This document shows, one piece after another, positions 54,201-62,960 of a stretch of DNA of 64,000 bases. Numbering within the stretch: the stretch's first letter is position 1; the number at the start of each line of letters is the position of its first letter. This stretch comes from Sphingobacterium sp. UBA7855 (lineage in GTDB: Bacteria; Bacteroidota; Bacteroidia; Sphingobacteriales; Sphingobacteriaceae). The translations under genes and the position numbers were made by a program. The notes beneath the pieces are model-generated. The model saw nothing but the letters and a program-made list of their open reading frames with translations, ran no database searches and was not told the origin of the DNA. Location: the NCBI GenBank assembly GCA_002500745.1, contig DLST01000016.1, forward strand, positions 72,358-136,357, in the 5' to 3' direction.

Positions 54201-54452
54201 AGTTATTTCTTGGGATTTGTATCCAACAATAGATACCCGTAAGACTTCGCCCGGCGATGCTTGGATCGTAAACGACCCATTACTTCCGGTTTGCGTACCG
54301 CGAGCTGTTCCTTTTACAGAAACTGTTGCCCCGGATACAGGTCCCTTCGCATCTGAAACTATTCCAGAAATGCTTTGCTGCGCATAAAGCGATGTCGCAC
54401 TAAAAAGTGTGCATAGCGCTAATCCTGCAGTTTTTTTGTAAAATAGACTCAT
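51228..54452 (-). CDS. SusC/RagA-type TonB-dependent transporter of the fucosidase locus
   Basis: 1074 residues. Signal peptide (GLALCTLFSATSLYAQQ), carboxypeptidase-D-like domain about 27-103 (ISGIVSDAKGPVSGATVSVK), plug with VVVTAMGIKREAKALGYSVS and NPADIESMSVLKGSAASALYG, barrel ending FGFSLNANF. No STN domain, so no sigma/FecR signalling; control is more likely through the ROK regulator, whose stop lies three bases upstream. Transcription from the ROK gene into SusC is likely. Confidence 0.95.
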   Translation of the reverse strand: MSLFYKKTAGLALCTLFSATSLYAQQSISGIVSDAKGPVSGATVSVKGTARGTQTGSNGSFTIQASPGEVLRVSIVGYKSQEITVGSSKTLNIKLTEDASALDEVVVTAMGIKREAKALGYSVSTIKAEELTKAGNTNFGSALYGKVAGLKITTAPGGASSAVNVQIRGINSLNYQRQPLYVVDGVIIRNDEQYGSKGANNNNYWDDQRIRGNGMLDINPADIESMSVLKGSAASALYGSDAASGVIVITTKKGIKGRGLGIDFNYNGSIERAAFLPKFQNIYGPGYDAATNVANGATEEGWITDSKSPSGRRPYFRSYGNFGPKFTGEEVSWWDGTTKKYEARENNFRDVFDTGYNSNINFAISNQTDKVNYRLSGTRMDYKSTSPGSKQSRNTFNLNSTVKMHEKLSLDLVANYTNTKTHNRSALLGQVLGSYGGFFSRTEDMSVLKEKYQTSDGYKYSAFGTGRDEDFKYTIRPYNLLDYFWSQYKNSYDETENRLLTSATLNWEVVDHLKLRGRIGNDFTSAAITNKQYNEYATRYNSTTNSSGGFSTSKGIYSILYGDVLATYANKINSDWDYSVSAGFQSREENYDDQSSTTQSGLVKENWFSISNSYAPATTTNDRKKKIKYAFFGMANIGYKGFAYLDGTYRSEYSSTMPPGNNNYKYGSVSGSFIFSDAFDIKSEKFNFGKLRLSYGIVGNDAGIYAATIANIQTPLGTINGSVPSLTYSSKYGNLALMPEMKYEWEYGLELKFLKNRLGLDISYYDNYIDKQIIDLTKEASVGATLQADNIGRISNNGLEVSLTATPIQHENFSWNTRLNYSFNRTMVDKLSSGGDMLTFYSADENSLKVVAEVGKKLGNIYVYDIAKDEQGNNLISNEGYYVIDKTKYKYAGNILPKAIGGMTNTFNYKGFSLDFTVDYRFGGKMVSENQKYAMGTGAYENTLEYRETGVTLDGVNQNTGKKNDVHLSAADYYLNTFAWGADSWSEKGAVYDNSFIKMRELSVSYRIPSSVTQKLKLNNLRVSLLGRNLFYFYRTLKNIDPESPVGNQWWSQGVDVGSNAATRSFGFSLNANF

Positions 54453-54455
54453 ATT

Positions 54456-55643
54456 CTACTGATTAATTTGTGTGTAACTAGATTTAAATATTCGGTGTAT
54501 TAGGTTTTCTACAACAAGGCACATTGTACCTTTTATTTGCGCATCTTTATGAAGTTCAGAGATTGTTAAATGTGTTGTTTTAGCAATCTCAGGTATACAA
54601 AATTCATTTAGCGCAATTTGAATATGCGGTTCTAATATATGACCAACTTCAGCACCGCGGCCGCTGATCAATATCTGTTTCGGATTTAAAATATGAATTA
54701 AGGTCGAAATACCTTTTCCAAGCATATAGCCAATTTTTCCTATATTATTTATAGCAACTTGATCACCTACTCTGATCGAATCAAACAATGCTTCGAGTTT
54801 ATTGTCGTTACTATTTATAAAAGTGCTATAAATTGAATATTGCTCATTCTCAATATCATTCTCGACATATTTTATAGCAGCATTGAGTGAGGCTACAACT
54901 TCTAGGCAACCCCTTTTGCCGCAAGAACAGAGCATTTGGTTATCTGCTAAAGGGATGTGGCTAAATTCACCCGCGTATCCGGCTGTTCCTTTAAATATAG
55001 TGTTATTGATGATTATTCCCAGTCCAACACCCCAGTTAAGATTAATAATTAAAGAGCTCGTGATGTCTTTTGCTATTCCCAATTGTTTTTCTGCCAACGC
55101 AATACATCGAGAATCATTCTCTATCACAGTTGGTATATTAAATCTTTTCTCGATATTACGCTTAAGATTATATAGACCATGAGCTTTGGGGTAAGATTCA
55201 TTTATGCCTAATTCGCTGTTGACAAATCCAGGTATACTCACCCCAATGCCGATGAAGTTTTTAAGTGATATTGTAGACTTTTGTAATAATTCTTCCGCAC
55301 GCTTTAATATGGTATCCAGCGAGGATTTTTCCTTTAATTCTACCGCTATATCGCGATATTCTGCAATCACCTTATTCTGCAAATCAGAAATCGAGATTGT
55401 AGTAAAATACTGATCGCATGCGATTGATAGGATATAGTTGTCTGAGTTTTCGTTTATGGTGTATTGAATCGGTCGGCGTCCACCAGTTGACTCTGCAAAT
55501 CCACATTCAACAATTATATTTTGCTCAATTAACTGATTAACAACCTTAGTTACAGAGGGAGTGCTTTTTGCTATCTTTTTAGCAAGATCAGCAATTGATA
55601 GCATCGATTCAACATAAAGGTTTATTAATATCTCGTTTTCCAT
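54456..55643 (-). CDS. ROK-family transcriptional regulator
   Basis: 395 residues: an N-terminal winged helix-turn-helix (MLSIADLAKKIAKSTPSVTK, ESTGGRRPIQY) and a C-terminal ROK sugar-binding domain with GIGVSIPGFVN, NWGVGLGIIINN, GYAGEFSHIPL and the zinc motif CSCGKRGCLE. NagC/XylR-type repressors of this family sense N-acetyl sugars, glucose or xylose derivatives. It heads the locus three bases before SusC, so it most likely controls its own operon. The sugar sensed is not readable from the sequence. Confidence 0.93.
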   Translation of the reverse strand: MENEILINLYVESMLSIADLAKKIAKSTPSVTKVVNQLIEQNIIVECGFAESTGGRRPIQYTINENSDNYILSIACDQYFTTISISDLQNKVIAEYRDIAVELKEKSSLDTILKRAEELLQKSTISLKNFIGIGVSIPGFVNSELGINESYPKAHGLYNLKRNIEKRFNIPTVIENDSRCIALAEKQLGIAKDITSSLIINLNWGVGLGIIINNTIFKGTAGYAGEFSHIPLADNQMLCSCGKRGCLEVVASLNAAIKYVENDIENEQYSIYSTFINSNDNKLEALFDSIRVGDQVAINNIGKIGYMLGKGISTLIHILNPKQILISGRGAEVGHILEPHIQIALNEFCIPEIAKTTHLTISELHKDAQIKGTMCLVVENLIHRIFKSSYTQINQ

Positions 55644-55669
55644 TGTAAATGAATGGTTGGTAGAAGTCG

Positions 55670-55715
55670 GTTAAACTTTCGTTAAAGATATGTTAAAAAA
55701 AAAGTAAGTTCCAAA
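55670..55715 (-). promoter_or_regulatory. ROK-operon promoter with three GTTAAA repeats
   Basis: On the minus strand a TTTG (complement 55712-55715) and TATCTTTA (complement 55683-55690) are spaced by 21 bases, close to the Bacteroidota promoter except for the final A. GTTAAA occurs at 55670, 55681 and 55692 on the plus strand, exactly 11 bases apart, covering the -7 box and the start of transcription. Confidence 0.5.
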
Positions 55716-55893
55716 AACTTTTTGTTTTTTTTTAAAAAGTTTGGCTTTCTTAGTTTTTAAAGCGATGAAAGCTGCTAATCATTGTAACAAGCTTGTCACT
55801 AAAGAACTCCTGTTTATGCTCCTTAATTGTAAATTAGGCATAAAAGTGAATATCAAATAGCTTATATTTACCTTCTAATTATAGTATCTGATT

Positions 55894-57105
55894 ATGAAAC
55901 AACGCTATTACTCCTTGGATGTCTTTCGTGGAGCTACTGTGGCACTGATGATTATGGTGAATAATCCGGGGACATGGGCTCATATGTTTGCACCGCTAAA
56001 ACATGCAGAATGGCATGGTTGCTCACCTACAGACCTGGTTTTTCCTTTTTTTCTTTTTGCAGTCGGTAATGCCATGTCGTTTGTGATACCCCGGTTGCAG
56101 GAAGCTGGTCCAGCTGTCTTTTGGAAAAAAGTCCTTAAGCGTACAGTTTTGATTTTTGCCATAGGTCTGTTTATAAACTGGTGGCCCTTTGTCAAGTGGG
56201 AGGGGGCTGAACTGGTATTTAAACAATGGGTTGACGGAACTGATCCAAGTCGGGGTATCCGTATCTTCGGTGTATTGCAACGTATTGCTGTGGCCTACTG
56301 CTTTGCATCAATTCTTGCTTATTATTTTAAAGAAAAAACGATTATCTGGATCTCTGCAATCATACTATTGTTATATTGGGCAATTTGTGCTATTGCGGGT
56401 GGGGTAGATCCTTATAGCTTGGACGGCTGGTTTGGTACAAAGTATGATATCGCCATTTTGGGTTTACCGCATGTCTACAAAGGGGAGGGGGTGCCATTTG
56501 ACCCTGAAGGCCTGATGAGTACCTTGCCTACCATAGTACAGGTCGTGTTTGGATATTTAGTCGGTGTATTTATTAAAAAACAAGGTGAGGTGGACTGGCT
56601 GTGGAGGAAAGTTCCCGCTTCAAACGAACCGCATTTTAAATTGTTGGCGGGGATGTTTGTGACCGGATTTATTTTGGTCGTATTGGCGTGGATATGGGCA
56701 TTAGGCTTTCCGATCAATAAAAAAATATGGACAAGTTCGTATGTACTCTATACAACTGGTTTGGCAACCATGACGATCGGTGGTATGATCTGGTTTATCG
56801 AGGTGCAGGGTGTAAGAAATAAATTGACACAATTTTTTGATGTTTTTGGTAAAAATCCGCTATTCATCTTTGTATTGAGCGGTATTCTTCCGCGCTTTTT
56901 AGGACTATTCCGTATCCCAGACGGCGTTAAGGATGACGGTACACAACAATATATTGATGCTTTCGCTTGGTTCTATAAATATGTTTGCGCGAAAATACCT
57001 GGAATCCCGGAAGTTGGCTCTTTTGTTTATTCGCTCTGCTTTCTGACGTTGATGTGGGTAATCTGCTATTGGTTGGATAAGAAAAAGATCTATGTAAAGG
57101 TATAA
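55894..57105 (+). CDS. Membrane acyltransferase, NagX/heparan-alpha-glucosaminide acetyltransferase-like
   Basis: 403 residues with about ten membrane segments, for example WISAIILLLYWAICAIAGG, FVTGFILVVLAWIWALGF and SFVYSLCFLTLMWVICYWL. The N-terminus YYSLDVFRGATVALMIMVNN and HGCSPTDLVFPFFLFAVG is typical of the family that in animals acetylates glucosamine of heparan sulfate across the lysosomal membrane and in bacteria is called NagX/DUF5009. The reaction here would be inner-membrane acyl transfer to an amino sugar. It is divergent from the ROK gene, 250 bases apart, and therefore probably part of the same glycan programme. Confidence 0.85.
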   Translation: MKQRYYSLDVFRGATVALMIMVNNPGTWAHMFAPLKHAEWHGCSPTDLVFPFFLFAVGNAMSFVIPRLQEAGPAVFWKKVLKRTVLIFAIGLFINWWPFVKWEGAELVFKQWVDGTDPSRGIRIFGVLQRIAVAYCFASILAYYFKEKTIIWISAIILLLYWAICAIAGGVDPYSLDGWFGTKYDIAILGLPHVYKGEGVPFDPEGLMSTLPTIVQVVFGYLVGVFIKKQGEVDWLWRKVPASNEPHFKLLAGMFVTGFILVVLAWIWALGFPINKKIWTSSYVLYTTGLATMTIGGMIWFIEVQGVRNKLTQFFDVFGKNPLFIFVLSGILPRFLGLFRIPDGVKDDGTQQYIDAFAWFYKYVCAKIPGIPEVGSFVYSLCFLTLMWVICYWLDKKKIYVKV

Positions 57106-57134
57106 TAGCATCTGAAACTTTGCTTGTTAAATAT

Positions 57135-57164
57135 TTTGGCAACCAAATACTTTTGCTATCTTTG
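57135..57164 (+). promoter_or_regulatory. rpsO promoter
   Basis: TTTG (57135-57138), an 18-base spacer and TATCTTTG (57157-57164), an exact TAnnTTTG, 44 bases before the rpsO ATG. This is the best consensus promoter in the window. Confidence 0.75.
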
Positions 57165-57208
57165 CAGCCAATTAATAAAATTTTTAACGCTTTAATATTA
57201 TTCAGGAA

Positions 57209-57487
57209 ATGTATTTAAGTAAAGAGTACAAAGCTGACATCTTCGCAGAATTTGCTGGATCAGCTACAAACACAGGATCTACTGAAGGTCAAGTTGCTTT
57301 ATTCACTAAGAGAATTGCTCACTTAACTGAGCACTTGAAAAAAAACAGAAAAGATTTCGGTACACAACGTGCCCTACAAATGTTAGTAGGTAAACGTCGT
57401 TCATTATTAGCTTATCTTTACAAAAAAGATATCAACCGTTACCGTGCGATCATTAAAGGTCTAGGTTTACGTGATATTATCAAATAA
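57209..57487 (+). CDS. rpsO: 30S ribosomal protein S15
   Basis: Small-subunit protein binding the 16S rRNA three-way junction early in assembly. 92 residues, normal length. Conserved segments: DIFAEFAGSATNTGSTEGQV, the helices RIAHLTEHLKKNRKDFGTQR with the rRNA-contacting H-x-K-D region, and LVGKRRSLLAYLYKKD. It has its own promoter and a strong terminator, and in this window is separated from pnp by 1.5 kb. Confidence 0.98.
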   Translation: MYLSKEYKADIFAEFAGSATNTGSTEGQVALFTKRIAHLTEHLKKNRKDFGTQRALQMLVGKRRSLLAYLYKKDINRYRAIIKGLGLRDIIK

Positions 57488-57510
57488 GCTTTTATACAAA
57501 GGTGTTAAGA

Positions 57511-57535
57511 AAGCCATCCAATTTTTGGATGGCTT
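57511..57535 (+). terminator. rpsO terminator
   Basis: AAGCCATCCA (57511-57520) and TGGATGGCTT (57526-57535), perfect arms with a five-base loop, followed by TTTTG. It lies 23 bases after the rpsO stop. Confidence 0.9.
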
Positions 57536-57805
57536 TTTTGTGTTTATACAGAAATGAGGTATTCTTATTTTTTAGCAAAATTCGGCACAGATTTCTTAGC
57601 GAAGTATTGTAATAAATGTATACATTTTTAAAAGGATGGTCAGCTTCTGTCCCGAGGATAAGCGTGATAGCGTAGCCATACAATATTAGTCGAAAAAGAC
57701 AGAAAATTGAAATAAGAAATGGAATATAGCGGGATGGGTTACGCTAGCTTCGGGCTTCGGCTGGAAGAGCCCTTTGATAGGGGGCAAGTTAAGACCAAGT
57801 TATTG

Positions 57806-57931
57806 CCAAGTTCGCCCTGTAAGCAGTTTGAGTGTACAGTGAGTCCACGTTGAGTCCACCTTTTAAGCTGCTCTCACTGTGCCTGTATGTTTTTTACAAG
57901 TCGGGAGCGGGACGAACTTGGGGCGAACTTG
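57806..57931. repeat. Nested inverted and direct repeats between rpsO and the insert gene
   Basis: The 574-base region 57488-58061 has no gene. Within it CCAAGTTCGCCC (57806-57817) is inverted as GGGCGAACTTG (57921-57931), and a near copy CGAACTTGG occurs at 57913-57921. Inside lie ACAGTGAG (57836-57843) and CTCACTGT (57873-57880), and a direct repeat TGAGTCCAC at 57840 and 57851. Such nesting suggests a folded RNA or the end of a repeat element. Confidence 0.45.
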
Positions 57932-58061
57932 TCCATAAGCAATTTGCAACAAAGTCCCTTGAAAATTGCAATATTTATAATTGTCATTTTACTCGGATTT
58001 GTAATTTATTAAAAATCAACAACATGCTTGATTATAGATGCTCGCAGTGGTATCTTTAGGT

Positions 58062-58799
58062 ATGGGAATAAATGATAATGGATTTATCAGGGGCCTAGTT
58101 GGCCCACTGGTAAATAGAAAAGTTGGTAACAAAAACTACCTGCAGAGCAGGCCACATCGTGTCAAACAGACGGAAGATACGAAGCGGGCAGGTAAGGATT
58201 TTGGAAATGTAAGCCGTGCCGGTGCACTGATGCGGATGTGTTTTGGCGAAATACATCAAGGGCTTCATGACGGGCAGATGGGCAATCGGCTAAATAGGCA
58301 GATCTATCGTGCAATAAAGACCAACCTCGATTCGGATAAAGGTAGCCGTACACTGAGCAACAGCATATTGGATAGGTTGGTGAATTTTCAGTTCAATGAA
58401 AACTGCCACATGCACGATTATTTTTTTATCGATCCTGTAGTTTCCATGAACAAGAAGAAAGATCTTAAAATATCATTCCCGGAGTTTGATATCAAAAGAG
58501 CGCTGGTCCTTCCTGACAAATGCAATGCAGTGGTATTCAAATTTCATGCCTTCTCATTTGATTTTGATGAGTTTGAACTCACAGAAATAAAAGGGGTAGA
58601 ATGGGAATACGATGTTAAGTATAAAGAGAATGTGATACCGGCAAAAAACTTGACCATTAAATGTAACGATTTTGTCGGTAGTTCAATATTTGTGGGATTT
58701 ACTATGCTGTATCTGGAAAAGGGAAGCTATCGGTCAAATGTGCTCAATGAGATAGATTTTAATCCAGCTTCGATTCTAGCAGCTTTTCAGCTTGTGTAA
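58062..58799 (+). CDS. Unknown protein, N-terminus like the DUF6266 group
   Basis: 245 residues from ATG 58062 (MGINDNGFIRGLVGPLVNRK); an open frame from 58038 adds eight residues without support. The opening M-G-I-x-x-N-G-x-x-G-x-x-G-x-x-V and the following NYLQSRPHRVKQ recall DUF6266-type proteins common in Pedobacter and Sphingobacterium, where they occur in multiple copies; the match is by eye and weak later on. The C-terminal half is a beta-rich domain (VVFKFHAFSFDFDEFELTEI). A TATCTTTA box at 58051 stands only four bases before the ATG, with TTG at 58028, which would imply an almost leaderless mRNA. It lies between rpsO and pnp. Confidence 0.55.
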   Translation: MGINDNGFIRGLVGPLVNRKVGNKNYLQSRPHRVKQTEDTKRAGKDFGNVSRAGALMRMCFGEIHQGLHDGQMGNRLNRQIYRAIKTNLDSDKGSRTLSNSILDRLVNFQFNENCHMHDYFFIDPVVSMNKKKDLKISFPEFDIKRALVLPDKCNAVVFKFHAFSFDFDEFELTEIKGVEWEYDVKYKENVIPAKNLTIKCNDFVGSSIFVGFTMLYLEKGSYRSNVLNEIDFNPASILAAFQLV

Positions 58800-58901
58800 G
58801 GTATAAGGCACATTTTGGGAAACGAAAATAAAAATTGAATTGATAGATAGTATTTGCGTATTTAGCCTGCTGTTAATTGCACTAATCTTAATATTTTAAT
58901 T

Positions 58902-58909
58902 TACCTTTG
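58902..58909 (+). promoter_or_regulatory. Candidate -7 box of the pnp promoter
   Basis: TACCTTTG, an exact TAnnTTTG, 73 bases before the pnp ATG. A TTG lies 22 bases upstream of it, slightly far for the -33 element. Confidence 0.55.
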
Positions 58910-58982
58910 TGCTGAAATCTAATGTATTTAAAATATTGGCATGCTGCCAACAAGACGAAAAGCATGTCGCAAACAAGATTAA

Positions 58983-61169
58983 ATGAATTACAACGAAATT
59001 AAAACAACCATCGATATGGGTAATGGCACCCAGATCGAATTGTCTACAGGGAAATTGGCAAAGCAAGCTGATGGTGCTGTAGTATTAAAACAAGGCAATA
59101 CGATGTTGCTAGCGACAGTCGTTTCTGCTAAAGAAGCTAAATCTGGTGTCGATTTTTTACCTTTATCTGTAGATTATCAAGAAAAATATGCGGCAACTGG
59201 CCGTATTCCAGGTGGTTTCTTACGTCGCGAAGCTAGATTGTCAGACTATGAGGTGTTGATCTCCCGTTTGGTAGACCGTGCATTGCGTCCTCTGTTCCCT
59301 GAAAATTATCATGCAGATACTCAAGTGGCGATTAGCTTAATTTCTGCAGATAAAGATATTATGCCTGACGCTTTAGCAGGCTTGGCTGCTTCTGCGGCGA
59401 TCGCAGTATCTGATATTCCTTTCAATGGTCCTATTTCAGAAGTTCGTGTAGCAAAAATTGATGGTCAATTGGTGATCAATCCAAAATTATCTGAACTTGA
59501 AAAAGCAACTTTAGAATTTATCGTTGCTGGTTCTGCACAAGATATTGGCATGGTTGAAGGTGAAGCAAAGGAAATTTCTGAAGCTGAAATGGTTGAAGCC
59601 ATTGCTTTTGCACACGAGGCAATCAAAAAGCAAGTTGCAGCTCAGGCGGAATTGGCGAATCTGGTTGGTAAAACAGTTAAACGTGAATACAATCATGAAC
59701 CAGAAAATTTAGAATTGAGAGATTCAATCTTTGCAGCTACTTACGATAAAGTGTATGCTATTGCAAAATCAGCATCTACCAAACATGACCGTTCTGAAAG
59801 TTTCGCGAAGATTGCAGAAGAATATAGAGCAACAATGCCTGAGGAATTGGATGATGATACAGCGTTCTTGTTTAAGAAATATTTCCACGATGTGCAGTAT
59901 GATGCTGTTCGTAATCTTGTATTGGATGAAGGAATTCGTTTAGATGGTCGTGACGTACGTACAGTTCGTCCAATCTGGTCTGAAGTAGATTACTTGCCTG
60001 CTGCGCACGGTTCGGCTGTGTTCACTCGTGGCGAAACACAATCATTGACTTCGGTTACTTTGGGTGCTAAAGATGATGAGCAAATGATCGATGGTGCTTT
60101 TATCAACGGTTACAATAAATTTATTCTTCATTACAACTTCCCTGCATTCTCTACAGGTGAGGTCAGACCTAACAGAGGTCCGGGTCGTCGTGAAGTTGGT
60201 CACGGTAACTTAGCGATGCGCTCATTGAAACAGGTTCTTCCGGCAGACAATGAAAATCCATATACTATCCGTGTGGTTTCTGATATTTTAGAATCGAATG
60301 GCTCGTCTTCTATGGCAACGGTATGTGCTGGTACATTAGCGCTTTTAGATGCTGGTGTGAAATTAAAAGCGCCAGTTTCGGGTATTGCCATGGGATTAAT
60401 TTCTGATGAGAAAACTGGTAAATATGCGATCTTATCGGATATCTTGGGTGATGAAGATCATTTGGGAGATATGGACTTTAAAGTAACGGGAACTGAAAAG
60501 GGTATCGTTGCTTGTCAAATGGACTTAAAAATCAATGGTTTGAAATGGGAGGTCTTGACGCAAGCGTTGGATCAAGCAAAAGAAGCGCGTTTGCACATCT
60601 TAGGCGAGATGAAGAAAACCATTGATGCTCCTCGTGAAGATTACAAACCTCATGCGCCACGTATCGTTCAATTGTTGATCGATAAAGAATTTATTGGTGC
60701 TGTAATCGGACCAGGTGGTAAAATTATCCAAGAGATGCAACGTGAGACCGGTGCTACGATTTCAATTGAAGAAGTTGATAACAAAGGTGTTGTTCAAGTA
60801 TTCGCAGATAATAAAGCCGCTATCGATGATGCCGTAGGTCGTATTAAAGCAATCGCTTCTAAACCAGAGATTGGTGAAACTTACGAAGGTAAGGTGAAAT
60901 CGATCATGGCATTTGGTGCGTTTGTTGAAATCATGCCAGGTAAAGATGGTTTACTGCATATCTCTGAAATCGACTGGAAGCGTCTTGAAACAATGGACGG
61001 TATCTTCAAAGAAGGGGATAAAGTCACTGTAAAATTGTTGGATATTGACAAACAAGGTAAGATGAAGCTTTCACGTAAAGCATTATTGCCACGCCCGCCA
61101 AGAGAAGACAAGCCAAAACAGGATAAACCTGCTGGCGAAGCTCCTGTAGCTGGTGCCGGTCAGGAATAA
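58983..61169 (+). CDS. pnp: Polynucleotide phosphorylase
   Basis: Phosphorolytic 3'-5' exoribonuclease that trims and degrades RNA in the cytoplasm, usually as a homotrimer. 728 residues, normal. First RNase PH domain ([33 protein letters not shown]), alpha-helical linker, second catalytic RNase PH domain ([33 protein letters not shown] with the start [10 protein letters not shown], and [19 protein letters not shown] with [19 protein letters not shown] holding the metal Asp residues), KH domain ([16 protein letters not shown]) and S1 domain ([20 protein letters not shown]). A Pro/Lys-rich tail follows. Confidence 0.98.
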   Translation: MNYNEIKTTIDMGNGTQIELSTGKLAKQADGAVVLKQGNTMLLATVVSAKEAKSGVDFLPLSVDYQEKYAATGRIPGGFLRREARLSDYEVLISRLVDRALRPLFPENYHADTQVAISLISADKDIMPDALAGLAASAAIAVSDIPFNGPISEVRVAKIDGQLVINPKLSELEKATLEFIVAGSAQDIGMVEGEAKEISEAEMVEAIAFAHEAIKKQVAAQAELANLVGKTVKREYNHEPENLELRDSIFAATYDKVYAIAKSASTKHDRSESFAKIAEEYRATMPEELDDDTAFLFKKYFHDVQYDAVRNLVLDEGIRLDGRDVRTVRPIWSEVDYLPAAHGSAVFTRGETQSLTSVTLGAKDDEQMIDGAFINGYNKFILHYNFPAFSTGEVRPNRGPGRREVGHGNLAMRSLKQVLPADNENPYTIRVVSDILESNGSSSMATVCAGTLALLDAGVKLKAPVSGIAMGLISDEKTGKYAILSDILGDEDHLGDMDFKVTGTEKGIVACQMDLKINGLKWEVLTQALDQAKEARLHILGEMKKTIDAPREDYKPHAPRIVQLLIDKEFIGAVIGPGGKIIQEMQRETGATISIEEVDNKGVVQVFADNKAAIDDAVGRIKAIASKPEIGETYEGKVKSIMAFGAFVEIMPGKDGLLHISEIDWKRLETMDGIFKEGDKVTVKLLDIDKQGKMKLSRKALLPRPPREDKPKQDKPAGEAPVAGAGQE

Positions 61170-61187
61170 CCTGTTACTGAATAGATA

Positions 61188-61216
61188 AAAAAAGCCCGCA
61201 TAAAGCGGGCTTTTTT
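61188..61216. terminator. Bidirectional terminator after pnp
   Basis: AAAAAAGCCCGC (61188-61199) and GCGGGCTTTTTT (61205-61216), perfect 12-base arms with a five-base loop. It serves pnp and, on the other strand, the TIG-repeat lipoprotein gene that ends 61 bases away. Confidence 0.92.
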
Positions 61217-61276
61217 ATGTTCTACTCGTTTCAAGAAAATTCAACAATGAATATCGGGAACTTATTCAAGCGAATA

Positions 61277-62938
61277 CTATTTGTCCAATAAGGTGAAATT
61301 ATCTTTATGTGTCACAGATTGTCCAGCTGTAACGATGGTTAATTTCATTGCGCCCGGAGACACGTTGGAAGGTACCGTTACCAATATGGTATTGGAAGAT
61401 ACGCTATTGGGAGATACTGCTATTGAACCGAATTTGACAACGGTATCGTAGTTTTGGACAAATCCCGATCCTTTGATCGTTAAAACTGTTCCAGGTACGG
61501 CAGATGTCGGATTGAAGGAAGTAAAGGAAGGACCCACGATCTCGAAGTCACCAGGAACAGTGACTCGTTTGTTTGGAAATTCAATGCTAATTTTTACATT
61601 ACCTTCGGGCATACCATAAGGAACAGTTACCTGCAGATTTGTAGCAGAAGTGGCTGTACCACCCGCTTCTATTGAACCAAAATATACCGTATACCAAGTT
61701 CCTGAAATAAAATTCCCAGTAATATTGATCAGCTGCAATGAACTTCCTGACTTAGGAGCAAAGCTCGTGGCTGAATAACCCATAATTTTTAATTTTCTTG
61801 GAGCTTGTACTTCGTGGGGGCCTACCTTCAAATAAAGGGAATGATCGCCTTCCGAAATATTACCAGGTATAGTGTAATGGTAAGTATTTCTGTCGGAGAA
61901 TGAGACATCCGTGTAACTTCCTGTACCTAGTTTCACTAAAGGGCGTCCCTCGCTACCATCGCTCATTGTCGGAAAATTAGTGCCTCGAATTAGGATAGCC
62001 TGGCCCGGATAAACCGACTCGGGCGAAAGCTCACTGATCACTGGCGGAGTGACGGTGAAGGTTCCTAATACTTTTTTCTTTCCATTAATGGTTATCGCAA
62101 GATCTGAACTTTCCTTGACGGTGAAGGGTACATTGACTGTTGAGTAATAATACGTGGGATTAATCAGTTGATTTCCCATTTCAACCTGAATGTTTGAACT
62201 GCCATAATAATCGGGTAGATTATCTCCGGTAAATTTCAATTTTGAGCCCACAGGACCCGATTTGGGCGAGAAATCTTTATAATTTGCTAGCATCTGTAAG
62301 GAACTATTGCCGGCTGGAGTGGATCCAATCTTTATAGAAACGTTGACAGAATTACCATGGCTGGCTTGTATACCACTAGGTACCTCCGCGCTTATTTCGG
62401 TTGAGCTTACTGATACAGTCTTAGCTCTGACATTACCGATCGTAACAACGGTATTGTTGATGGTCGCATCGAAAAATGTTCCCACAATTTTGATAATGTC
62501 GCCCGACATAGCCATTTTTGGTGTGATGTCTCCCATCGAAGGACTTGGCAGATTGATATTCAGCATTGCCCCAAAAACAGTACCCTTAGCATCCCGTAAA
62601 TAGGATCTCACCCAGATGGTATTGTAGTAGTTAGAAGATAATGCACTGTCCACTCTAATCTGTTTACGAAACTCTCCCTCTTTAGCATCTTTGCCCAATG
62701 AAACTTTTATACCCTTATTTTCCCCGACTTCTTGCGTTGAATTATAAACAAAGCCATATTCTAAAGTCTCCTCACTCCCTGTTTTCCCAATGTTTCCAAC
62801 AACCTCAAATGAGGTGGATGATAGTGCTGTAACCGATAAGGTCTGCACAGCGGGAGGCGTAAAATCATCTTTCTTACAGGAAAAAATTACTCCAGATAAC
62901 AAGATAAAAACAATACAAAGTATTTTAGTTCCTTTCAT
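61277..62938 (-). CDS. Surface lipoprotein with IPT/TIG repeats
   Basis: 553 residues from ATG 62938 (MKGTKILCIVFILLSGVIFSC), a lipoprotein signal with CKKDD after the Cys. An N-terminal fibronectin-like region (TALSSTSFEVVGNIG, EYGFVYNSTQE) precedes five TIG-type immunoglobulin folds, each opening with P-x-S-x-x-x-G-x-x-[IL]-x-I-x-G-x-x-F: MAMSGDIIKIVGTFF, SGPVGSKLKFTGDNL, SVYPGQAILIRGTNF, SGSSLQLINITGNFI and SAVPGTVLTIKGSGF. TIG arrays in Bacteroidota lipoproteins bind surface glycans or act as spacers. It follows the outer-membrane barrel gene by 22 bases. Confidence 0.88.
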   Translation of the reverse strand: MKGTKILCIVFILLSGVIFSCKKDDFTPPAVQTLSVTALSSTSFEVVGNIGKTGSEETLEYGFVYNSTQEVGENKGIKVSLGKDAKEGEFRKQIRVDSALSSNYYNTIWVRSYLRDAKGTVFGAMLNINLPSPSMGDITPKMAMSGDIIKIVGTFFDATINNTVVTIGNVRAKTVSVSSTEISAEVPSGIQASHGNSVNVSIKIGSTPAGNSSLQMLANYKDFSPKSGPVGSKLKFTGDNLPDYYGSSNIQVEMGNQLINPTYYYSTVNVPFTVKESSDLAITINGKKKVLGTFTVTPPVISELSPESVYPGQAILIRGTNFPTMSDGSEGRPLVKLGTGSYTDVSFSDRNTYHYTIPGNISEGDHSLYLKVGPHEVQAPRKLKIMGYSATSFAPKSGSSLQLINITGNFISGTWYTVYFGSIEAGGTATSATNLQVTVPYGMPEGNVKISIEFPNKRVTVPGDFEIVGPSFTSFNPTSAVPGTVLTIKGSGFVQNYDTVVKFGSIAVSPNSVSSNTILVTVPSNVSPGAMKLTIVTAGQSVTHKDNFTLLDK

Positions 62939-62960
62939 AATAATCAATTAGCTATCGTTT

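Noticed and set aside
57492..57683. A 63-codon minus-strand frame after rpsO
   Set aside because: It contains the rpsO terminator and no family signal.
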